From: JAVVTR01 sp036653535
GTDB taxonomy: Bacteria; Bacteroidota; Bacteroidia; Bacteroidales; P3
Assembly: GCA_036653535.1 (NCBI GenBank)
Contig: JAVVTR010000034.1
Coordinates: forward strand, 1 to 9,162
Reading direction: 5' to 3'
Length of the DNA: 9,162 nucleotides
The notes beneath the pieces were generated by a model, which saw only the letters and a list, made by a program, of their open reading frames with translations, did no database searches and was not told the origin of the DNA. Shown in pieces: positions 1-6,191 of this stretch. Numbering within the stretch: the first letter of the stretch is position 1; every line of letters starts with the position of its first letter. A program made the translations under genes and the position numbers.

Positions 1-330
1 ACGCTTACGGATATAATTTACAAAACTTGGAGCGACCACACGGCAAAGGAGTATAAACGATTGAAGAATCTCAAAAAGGAGAACCTTAGAGATAATATGA
101 CCAATCGTGAGTTGGTGCTTAATATGCTGGCAGAGCTAACAACCAAAGGTCTTTCAGAAAATAGCGACCCTCAAACAATAGAGCAGCACGCTGAGGTAGC
201 GATAAAAGGTGCAACGGTAGCTCGTAACGCACGCCTTGAAATGGAAGAGGTGCTCGGTGAAAAAGTGGTCACTTCACTCAATGCCAAATCAATACAAAAA
301 AGTATTGAAGATAAAAACGAAAATGAGTAA
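1..330 (+). CDS. C-terminal part of a BRO-N/DinD-like antirepressor-family protein (5' end outside the window)
   Basis: The frame is open from base 1, so the TTG at 61 is not a real start: the in-frame residues before it (ending in ...SDHTAKEYKRLK) belong to the same protein. The 109 visible residues contain LKKENLRDNMTN-ELVLNMLAE, then a helix-rich part (EHAEVAIKGATVARNAR-like) and VVTSLNAKSIQK near the end. From memory this resembles the conserved C-terminal region of Bacteroidota proteins annotated as BRO-N domain, phage antirepressor or DNA-damage-inducible protein D. Such proteins are usually roughly 250-300 residues, so about 60% would lie upstream. In the family the N-terminal BRO domain is a DNA-binding module, and related genes occur in prophages and beside type I restriction genes; neither context can be seen here. 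The stop is TAA at 328-330, and a strong terminator follows 10 nt later, so this is the last gene of its transcript. The family call is moderately sure and the function unknown. Confidence 0.65.
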   Translation, partial: TLTDIIYKTWSDHTAKEYKRLKNLKKENLRDNMTNRELVLNMLAELTTKGLSENSDPQTIEQHAEVAIKGATVARNARLEMEEVLGEKVVTSLNAKSIQKSIEDKNENE

Positions 331-340
331 ATCAAATATA

Positions 341-373
341 TGGGTGGATTTCTTGTAAATTCATCCATTTTTT
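341..373 (+). terminator. Rho-independent terminator of the antirepressor-like gene
   Basis: TGGGTGGATTT (341-351) can pair with AAATTCATCCA (357-367) around a 5-nt CTTGT loop. In plus-strand RNA all 11 positions pair, two of them as G-U. Six T residues (368-373) follow directly and an A-rich stretch precedes it. On the minus strand the wobble pairs become A-C mismatches, so the hairpin is specific to plus-strand transcripts. Confidence 0.8.
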
Positions 374-474
374 ATACCTTTGTCTGCACGAGCAAGGAAC
401 GCTACTAGCAACAAATATGCTACGCAACCAAAAGCAATAAGCAGAATACACCACGTTGCAAATCCGTTAGCACT
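361..474 (-). pseudogene. Possible C-terminal remnant of a membrane protein
   Basis: The minus strand is open for 37 codons ending in TGA at 361-363. The peptide runs from SANGFATWCILLIAFG to LARADKGIKNG, giving one strongly hydrophobic helix of about 20 residues followed by a positively charged end, as in the last helix of many transporters. There is an in-frame TGA just upstream (475-477) and no ATG, so it cannot be a complete gene as it stands. Its last codons overlap the terminator of the plus-strand gene. It could be the tail of a gene destroyed by a nearby insertion or rearrangement, or a chance open frame. I cannot name a family. Confidence 0.2.
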
Positions 475-565
475 TCACTCTAAGCTCTATTGTAAATATC
501 TGAATTACAAAAGTATATAACGTATCCTGTTATAAGCAATCAAAAAACAAATAGAGTGGGTACTC

Positions 566-667
566 CCTTGGCGTTTATCTTTTAGCTATTTTATCTCTAA
601 AATTACAACTGCTATATAGCAGAAATCATTCCCTGCTATACAGCAAATTTCATAAACGCCCCCAAGG
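566..667. repeat. 102-bp inverted-repeat element with nested palindromes (cloverleaf-like)
   Basis: CCTTGGCGTTTAT (566-578) pairs with ATAAACGCCCCCAAGG (652-667), giving 13 bp with a 3-base CCC bulge. Inside are three further hairpins: ATTTTA-TCTC-TAAAAT (588-603), the perfect 14-bp palindrome CTGCTATATAGCAG (609-622), and TGCT-ATAC-AGCA (634-645). The last two are near-identical direct copies 24 bp apart (CTGCTATAtAGCA and CTGCTATAcAGCA). The element ends 1 bp before the -33 box of the ppdK promoter, so it lies upstream of that transcript. It could be a small non-autonomous element, a paired operator, or part of an unrecognised RNA. No target-site duplication was seen. Confidence 0.5.
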
Positions 668-668
668 C

Positions 669-699
669 TTGTATTATTAGGCTTTTTTTTGTACCTTCG
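669..699 (+). promoter_or_regulatory. Bacteroidota-type promoter for ppdK
   Basis: TTG at 669-671 is followed after 20 nt by TACCTTCG (692-699), which matches 7 of 8 positions of the Bacteroidota -7 consensus TAnnTTTG at the usual spacing. A run of eight T lies just before the -7 box. Transcription would start near 705, leaving a leader of about 100 nt before the ATG at 805. It is the only good match seen ahead of ppdK. Confidence 0.65.
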
Positions 700-804
700 C
701 ACCCTTTCTTAAAACTAGAACATACATCTATTATATTATTATTTAAGTGGATACATTAGCATGTACCCCTGATAATGGTGTTTATATTAACAAATTTAAA
801 AAAA

Positions 805-3546
805 ATGGCAAAAGACGAATCAAAAACAGTGTACTGCTTTGGAAATAAAAAGGCCGAAGGTAAAGCAAATATGAGAAATTTGTTGGGGGGAAAAGGTGCT
901 AATCTCGCAGAAATGTGTTTAATAGGTCTTCCGGTTCCTCCAGGTTTTACTATCACTACCGAAATGTGTACGGCTTACAATAAATTGGGAAAAGAGAAGA
1001 TGCTGACCCTTATAAAACCAGAAGTGGAACATGGAGTAGCGTTTGTAGAAAATATAATGAAAGCTAAATTTGGAGATTCGAAAAACCCACTTTTATTTTC
1101 GGTCCGTTCCGGTGCTCGTGCTTCTATGCCCGGTATGATGGATACTATTTTAAATTTAGGTATTAACGATGGGGTAGTTTCTGCTTTAATAGAAAAAACT
1201 GGAAATAAACGTTTTGCATGGGATTCGTATCGTCGTTTCGTACAAATGTATGGAGATGTGGTTTTGGGTTTGAAGCCTATATCCAAAGACGATATTGATC
1301 CTTTCGAAGCTATCATTGAAGAAATAAAATCCTCTAAGAAAATAGAATTAGATACCGACTTAAGTGTAGAAGACTTACAAGAATTAGTAAAGCGTTTTAA
1401 AGCTGCAGTAAAAGAAAAAACGGGTCGTGAATTTCCAACAGATCCTTGGGAACAACTTTGGGGGGCTATTATTGCTGTATTTGATAGTTGGGGCAATGAT
1501 AGAGCCATATTATATCGTCGCTTAAATGATATTCCATCCGAGTGGGGAACCGCCGTTAATGTACAGGCTATGGTATTTGGAAATATGGGAAATACTTCCG
1601 CTACCGGCGTTTGTTTTTCGAGAAATGCAGCCACGGGAGAGAATAAATTTAATGGAGAATATTTGATTAATGCTCAAGGGGAAGACGTTGTGGCCGGAAT
1701 TCGTACTCCACAGGAAATTACCAAATTGGGTTCTGAACGTTGGGCGCTTCTGCAAGGAATAAGTGAGAAAGAAAGAGCCTCTAAATATCCATCCTTAGAA
1801 GAAGCCATGCCCAATTTATACCAAGAATTATGGGACTTGCAACATATTTTAGAGCACCATTACCGTGATATGCAAGATATGGAATTTACCATACAAGAAG
1901 GTCGTTTGTGGATGCTTCAAACTCGTAATGGCAAACGTACAGGATCGGCTATGGTGCGTATTGCTATGGAATTATGTAAAGAAGGCTTAATTACGGAAAA
2001 AGAAGCTCTTTTGCGCATAGAACCTAATAAATTAGATGAACTTTTACATCCTGTTTTCGATAAAGATGCAGTAGCTAAAGCAAAAGTAATGGCCAAGGGT
2101 TTGCCTGCTTCTCCTGGTGGAGCCACCGGTAAAATTGTGTTTTTTGCGGAAGATGCAGAAGCATTAACCGAAAAGAATCCGGAAGAAAAAGTTATTTTAG
2201 TACGTATAGAAACCTCTCCCGAAGATTTAAAGGGAATGTATATTGCTCAAGGTATTCTTACAGCAAGGGGAGGAATGACCTCTCATGCAGCAGTAGTAGC
2301 TAGAGGCATGGGAAAATGTTGCGTTTCTGGGGCAGGAAGCATAGAAATCAATTACAAGAAGCGCACCCTTACTATGAGTGGCAAGACCTATCAAGAGGGA
2401 GATTTTATCTCTTTGAATGGATCTACAGGACAGGTTTATGAAGGGAAGATATCTACCACAGAAGCGGAATTAAGCGAGAATTTCGATAAATTAATGGAAA
2501 TTACGCACAAATATTCTCGTATGAGGGTAAGAACCAATGCCGATACACCTCATGATGCTTTGTTGGCCCGCAAATTTGGAGCGCATGGAATAGGACTTTG
2601 CCGTACAGAACATATGTTTTTTGAAGGCGATAAAATCATTCCAATGCGGGAAATGATTTTGGCTGAAGACGAAAATGGACGTCGTGCGGCCTTAGCAAAA
2701 TTATTGCCTTTACAAAGAGCCGATTTTGAAGGCATATTTGAGGTTATGCACGATTTACCAGTAACTATACGCTTATTGGATCCTCCTTTACACGAATTTG
2801 TACCCCATGATGAAAAAGGACAAGAAGAAATGGCCGCTGTTATGCACATTTCCTTGGAATCTGTAAAGCATAAAGTAAAGGATTTACACGAAATAAATCC
2901 CATGCTTGGTCATCGCGGTTGCCGTTTAGGAAATACGTATCCGGAAATTTCAGAAATGCAAACCAGGGCTATTATAGAAGCTGCGCTGAATCTTAAGAAA
3001 AAGGGTATTAGGGCACGTCCGGAAATTATGGTGCCCTTGGCCAGTGGAAAAAAGGAATTGGAATTGCAAATAGAAGTTATTCGTTCTACGGCCGAAAAAG
3101 TATTTGAAGAATATGGCGATACTATAGATTATTTGGTTGGAACTATGGTAGAAACCCCACGTGCAGCCTTGATCGCTAATGAAATAGCCGAAGTTGCAGA
3201 GTTCTTTTCTTTCGGAACCAACGATTTAACACAAATGACTTTTGGCTTTTCGAGAGACGATGCCGGTAAGTTTCTGCCTACCTATTTGCAAAAGAATATA
3301 TTGCAACACGATCCTTTTCAGGTTTTAGATACAGAAGGGGTAGGTTTATTAATAAAAATGGGAGCTGAAAGAGGTAGAAAAATTCGTCCTAACATTAAAA
3401 TTGGTATTTGTGGAGAACACGGAGGGGAACCCAGTTCTGTAACTTTTTGCGATTCTGTAGGAATGAAATATGTATCTTGTTCTCCCTATCGCGTGCCCAT
3501 TGCTCGGGTAGCTGCAGCACAAGCAAATTTACAAAGTCAAGAATAA
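805..3546 (+). CDS. ppdK: Pyruvate, phosphate dikinase
   Basis: Cytosolic enzyme that interconverts ATP + pyruvate + phosphate and AMP + phosphoenolpyruvate + pyrophosphate (EC 2.7.9.1), linking glycolysis and gluconeogenesis. All three family domains are present in 913 residues, against about 875-910 for bacterial relatives. The N-terminal nucleotide-binding domain shows LLGGKGANLAEM (26-37) and SVRSGARASMPGMMDT (99-114). The swivelling phosphohistidine domain shows GGMTSHAAVVARG with catalytic His494. The C-terminal PEP/pyruvate barrel shows MVETPRAAL, GTNDLTQ (804-810) and GICGEHGG with catalytic Cys869. The Thr two residues before the His, the site phosphorylated by the regulatory protein in relatives, is kept, but no regulator gene lies in the window. 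An in-frame ATG at 775 would add 10 residues. I chose 805 because MAKDESKTVYCFG reads like the family N-terminus and an A-rich stretch precedes it. The gene is monocistronic, ending convergent with miaA. Confidence 0.95.
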   Translation: MAKDESKTVYCFGNKKAEGKANMRNLLGGKGANLAEMCLIGLPVPPGFTITTEMCTAYNKLGKEKMLTLIKPEVEHGVAFVENIMKAKFGDSKNPLLFSVRSGARASMPGMMDTILNLGINDGVVSALIEKTGNKRFAWDSYRRFVQMYGDVVLGLKPISKDDIDPFEAIIEEIKSSKKIELDTDLSVEDLQELVKRFKAAVKEKTGREFPTDPWEQLWGAIIAVFDSWGNDRAILYRRLNDIPSEWGTAVNVQAMVFGNMGNTSATGVCFSRNAATGENKFNGEYLINAQGEDVVAGIRTPQEITKLGSERWALLQGISEKERASKYPSLEEAMPNLYQELWDLQHILEHHYRDMQDMEFTIQEGRLWMLQTRNGKRTGSAMVRIAMELCKEGLITEKEALLRIEPNKLDELLHPVFDKDAVAKAKVMAKGLPASPGGATGKIVFFAEDAEALTEKNPEEKVILVRIETSPEDLKGMYIAQGILTARGGMTSHAAVVARGMGKCCVSGAGSIEINYKKRTLTMSGKTYQEGDFISLNGSTGQVYEGKISTTEAELSENFDKLMEITHKYSRMRVRTNADTPHDALLARKFGAHGIGLCRTEHMFFEGDKIIPMREMILAEDENGRRAALAKLLPLQRADFEGIFEVMHDLPVTIRLLDPPLHEFVPHDEKGQEEMAAVMHISLESVKHKVKDLHEINPMLGHRGCRLGNTYPEISEMQTRAIIEAALNLKKKGIRARPEIMVPLASGKKELELQIEVIRSTAEKVFEEYGDTIDYLVGTMVETPRAALIANEIAEVAEFFSFGTNDLTQMTFGFSRDDAGKFLPTYLQKNILQHDPFQVLDTEGVGLLIKMGAERGRKIRPNIKIGICGEHGGEPSSVTFCDSVGMKYVSCSPYRVPIARVAAAQANLQSQE

Positions 3547-3563
3547 AAAGACTTTTTTTACAA

Positions 3564-3616
3564 TAAACGGGGATACTTATTAATTTGTTTATCAAACTAA
3601 TAAACATCCCCGTTTA
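3564..3616. terminator. Shared hairpin between convergent ppdK and miaA
   Basis: The arms TAAACGGGGAT... (3564-3587) and ...ATCCCCGTTTA (3593-3616) form a 24-position stem with a 5-nt TTTAT loop. Three positions are A-C or C-A mismatches in plus-strand RNA but become U-G or G-U pairs in minus-strand RNA. The hairpin is therefore uninterrupted only in transcripts coming from miaA. It lies 17 nt after the ppdK stop and 30 nt after the miaA stop. Neither side has a clean T run directly after the stem, so efficiency is uncertain. Confidence 0.6.
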
Positions 3617-3646
3617 AAGTAATTATTTAAAACAAGTTAAAATAAC

Positions 3647-4501
3647 TTAAGCTTCTATCCACTGCAAATTTTCTTGCTTGCGTAGCCAGGTTAGTTGGCG
3701 CTTAGCGTAGCGACGAGAATGGGTTTTAATATCTTCCACTGCTCTTTCATAAGAAATTTCTCCTTTAAAGAAAGAAAACAATTCTCTATATCCCACCGTT
3801 TGTAAGGCGTTTAAATTGGCATAAGGCAATAAATTATGGGCTTCTTCTAAAAGTCCATCTTGCATCATTATATCCACTCTTTGATTAATTCTTTTCTGAA
3901 GAATATCTTTGGGCCGATTTAAAGCATAGCGCTGTATTTCAAATGGCCTATGTTTTTTGGAATGGGTACGTAAAGAAGAATAGGGCTTCCCGGTAGTAAA
4001 ACAAACCTCTAAAGCACGTCTAAGTCGTACCGAATTGCAAAGATCTATCTCTTGGTAGAAATCAGGATCTACTATTTTTAATTGTTGTTGTAGATACGAA
4101 ATACCTTTTTCTTGGAGTTGAAGTTTTAACTCTTCTCTTAATTTAGGATCTGGATCGGGTAAATCGTCTATACCATAACACAATGCGTTTATATATAAAC
4201 CGGATCCTCCTACCAAAATAACTTCGTTGTGACGTTGAAATAATGTATCTAATAGGGTCAAAGCATCCATTTCAAATTGAGAAACGCTGTAAGGATGATG
4301 AATGCTTTTAAATGCAATAAAATGATGGGGAACCGTTTTTAGTTCCACTACACTGGGTCGAGCTACCCCTATATTTAGTTCTTGGTAAAATTGTCGAGAA
4401 TCGGCCGATAGAATTTCCGTGCCGGATTCCAAGGCCCATTGTATGGCTAAGGCCGTTTTTCCAACCCCAGTAGGACCCTCTAAAACTTTAAGTATATGCA
4501 T
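3647..4501 (-). CDS. miaA: tRNA dimethylallyltransferase
   Basis: Transfers a dimethylallyl group to N6 of adenosine 37, next to the anticodon, in tRNAs reading U-initial codons; this is the first step towards the ms2i6A modification that stabilises codon pairing. The 284 residues (family about 300) begin with the P-loop GPTGVGKT (9-16), then SADSRQFY (32-39) with the conserved Asp34 and the ELNIGVARPS segment. Further on are LVGGSGLYINAL (96-107), SVRLRRALE (157-165), LQTVGYRE (233-240) and RYAKRQLTWLR (264-274), all expected of MiaA. The start ATG (4499-4501) puts the P-loop at the usual position. It begins 1 nt after the cca stop, so the two are almost certainly cotranscribed and probably translationally coupled. 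It ends towards ppdK at the shared hairpin. Nothing looks truncated. Confidence 0.94.
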   Translation of the reverse strand: MHILKVLEGPTGVGKTALAIQWALESGTEILSADSRQFYQELNIGVARPSVVELKTVPHHFIAFKSIHHPYSVSQFEMDALTLLDTLFQRHNEVILVGGSGLYINALCYGIDDLPDPDPKLREELKLQLQEKGISYLQQQLKIVDPDFYQEIDLCNSVRLRRALEVCFTTGKPYSSLRTHSKKHRPFEIQRYALNRPKDILQKRINQRVDIMMQDGLLEEAHNLLPYANLNALQTVGYRELFSFFKGEISYERAVEDIKTHSRRYAKRQLTWLRKQENLQWIEA

Positions 4502-4502
4502 T

Positions 4503-5951
4503 TTATAGAACTTCTTCGGAATGAGTTTCGCTTAGGTTCAATTCTTTACCAATTTTAAGCATTAGATTCCAGGCATCTTCTCTTTTATTTTCTATATCTC
4601 CATCTAAAATAGCGTCTTTAATTCGAGTCTTAATAATGCCAATTTCTTCACAAGGAGATAAGTGATAATATTCCATTATTTCATTTCCTGTAACTGGAGG
4701 TTGAAAATTACGTATTTTATCCTTTTCTTCTATTTCTTTCAACTTCCGCTCCACTAACGCAAAATTATTTCTATAACGGGCTACCTTTTCTCTGTTTTTG
4801 GAGGTAATATCAGCTTTACACAAACGCATTAGATCTTCTATATCTTCTCCGGCATCAAAAAGCAAGCGTCGTATGGCCGAGTCGGTAACTATATCTTCCG
4901 ATAAAATAATGGGCCTTAAATGCAGAGAAACTAATTTTTGCACGTATTTCATTTTTTCGTTCAGAGGAAGGCGGAATTTTTTAAATAGTGCAGGAACCCA
5001 CTTGGCTCCCAATACTTCATGTCCATGAAAAGTCCAGCCTTGACGAGATTCAAACCGTTTGGTTTTAGGTTTGGCTATATCGTGTAGTAAAGCAGCCCAA
5101 CGTAGCCATAGGTCTCCATGATCGTAAGCGATATTATCAACTACTTCTAAGGTGTGCTCAAAATTATCTTTATGTGCTTTATTTTCACGAACTTCAACGC
5201 CTTGTAATGCGGCTAATTCCGGAAATATAAGAGGAAGTAGGCCCGATACCTTTAGCAATTTAAAACCATAAGAAGGCTTGGGAGAGAGTAATATTTTATT
5301 CAATTCTTCCGATATACGTTCTTGGGAGAGAATTTCTACTCGGTAGGCATTGCGCGAAATAGCCTCAAAGGTATCCGCTTCAATATCAAAATAAAGTTGT
5401 GAAGCAAAGCGAATAGCCCTAAGCATTCGTAAAGGATCGTCGGAAAAAGTAATATCTGGATCTAAGGGGGTACGTATAATTTGATGTTCTAAGTCTTCCA
5501 TACCCTGAAAAGGATCTAATACATCCCCATAAGTATCTTTATTGAGCGATATAGCTAAAGCGTTAATGGTAAAATCTCTGCGGTTTTGATCGTCTTGTAA
5601 ACTTCCATTTTCTACCGCTGGTTTTCGAGAATTTTGGTCATAAGATTCTTTGCGAGCCCCCACTAATTCAATTTCTTTTCCATGATAACGGAACATGGCG
5701 GTTCCAAAAGTCTTAAATTCACTTAAAGGGGTAGGGATATTTTCCGTTTTTTGGATATAGTCACATAATTTATGTGCAAAATCTATTCCGTTTCCTATTA
5801 CTACGCAATCTATATCGGTAGAATTTCTATGTAGAAGTAAATCACGTACATATCCACCTATAAGGTAGGTTTCTACCTTTTCCAAAGAGGCAACTTCCCG
5901 AAGAAGCGAAAATATAGGAGGCGTAAGACTTTCTGCTAAATTCAATCCCAT
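4503..5951 (-). CDS. cca: CCA-adding tRNA nucleotidyltransferase with HD domain
   Basis: Adds or repairs the 3'-terminal CCA of tRNAs from CTP and ATP without a nucleic-acid template. The 482-residue protein is a class II nucleotidyltransferase. The head has GGYVRD (32-37) and metal-binding Asp46 and Asp48 in TDID. RRDFT (124-128) and DDPLRMLRAIRF (171-182) follow, then ERISEELNK (211-219). A C-terminal HD phosphohydrolase-type domain carries ALLHDIAK (His290, Asp291), as in the long bacterial form of the family. Closely related poly(A) polymerases share these motifs; the length, the HD domain and the pairing with miaA favour a CCA enzyme. The ATG at 5951 is the first possible start, because an in-frame TAA lies four codons upstream. 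No Shine-Dalgarno precedes it directly, but one serves an overlapping 10-codon frame upstream (see leader). First gene of the cca-miaA operon. Confidence 0.92.
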   Translation of the reverse strand: MGLNLAESLTPPIFSLLREVASLEKVETYLIGGYVRDLLLHRNSTDIDCVVIGNGIDFAHKLCDYIQKTENIPTPLSEFKTFGTAMFRYHGKEIELVGARKESYDQNSRKPAVENGSLQDDQNRRDFTINALAISLNKDTYGDVLDPFQGMEDLEHQIIRTPLDPDITFSDDPLRMLRAIRFASQLYFDIEADTFEAISRNAYRVEILSQERISEELNKILLSPKPSYGFKLLKVSGLLPLIFPELAALQGVEVRENKAHKDNFEHTLEVVDNIAYDHGDLWLRWAALLHDIAKPKTKRFESRQGWTFHGHEVLGAKWVPALFKKFRLPLNEKMKYVQKLVSLHLRPIILSEDIVTDSAIRRLLFDAGEDIEDLMRLCKADITSKNREKVARYRNNFALVERKLKEIEEKDKIRNFQPPVTGNEIMEYYHLSPCEEIGIIKTRIKDAILDGDIENKREDAWNLMLKIGKELNLSETHSEEVL

Positions 5952-5997
5952 GGATTTTTATCTGTTAAAACCATACTCTCTCCTTAGTTAGTAGGAG
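5942..5997 (-). promoter_or_regulatory. cca leader: hairpin over a Shine-Dalgarno and an overlapping 10-codon frame
   Basis: On the minus strand AGGAG (5984-5980) sits 5 nt before an ATG (5974-5972) that opens MVLTDKNPWD and stops at TGA 5944-5942, 10 nt inside cca in another frame. The AGGAG can pair with CTCCT (5997-5993) across an 8-nt loop, which would hide it. This could couple translation into cca, or could be chance. No clear promoter with both boxes was found upstream on this strand; only a lone -7 match, TATTTTTG (6110-6103), was seen. Confidence 0.3.
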
Positions 5998-6117
5998 GTC
6001 TTTTCTATTTCAAAATAGAGTTTATATGGTGTAAATGAATAATTTAAAATTTAAAAGTAGGCAAGGGTAGGTGTGTAGAGAGCAATGGGGGGCCTATATA
6101 TGCAAAAATAATATTAA

Positions 6118-6152
6118 TTTTGTAATAATTACGGGAATATTAGGTAGTTTTC
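6118..6152 (+). promoter_or_regulatory. Weak candidate promoter for the 757-residue protein gene
   Basis: TTTTG (6118-6122) and TAGTTTTC (6145-6152) resemble the Bacteroidota -33 and -7 boxes, with 7 of 8 matches in the latter. The 22-nt spacer is slightly longer than usual. Transcription would start near 6159, about 33 nt before the ATG at 6192. Confidence 0.3.
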
Positions 6153-6191
6153 CTTTTGGAAAAGTTCTTACTGTTCGGTTTAAATGAAAAA

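Larger units (their letters stand above)
331..804. other. Gene-free interval between the antirepressor-like gene and ppdK
   Basis: No intact gene is visible in these 474 bases. In order, the interval holds the terminator of the upstream gene (341-373), an antisense open stretch resembling a membrane-protein tail (361-474), AT-rich sequence without recognisable structure (475-565), a 102-bp inverted-repeat element (566-667), the ppdK promoter (669-699) and an untranslated leader of about 100 nt. No tRNA, CRISPR or insertion-sequence ends were seen. Confidence 0.7.

Noticed and set aside
485..556. Inverted pair CTCTATTGT / ACAAATAGAG
   Set aside because: Short, imperfect (one unpaired base) and 53 bp apart in AT-rich DNA; likely chance.
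975..1634. Long minus-strand open frame inside ppdK
   Set aside because: It is a shadow of the ppdK coding frame, with no family motifs or start signals of its own.
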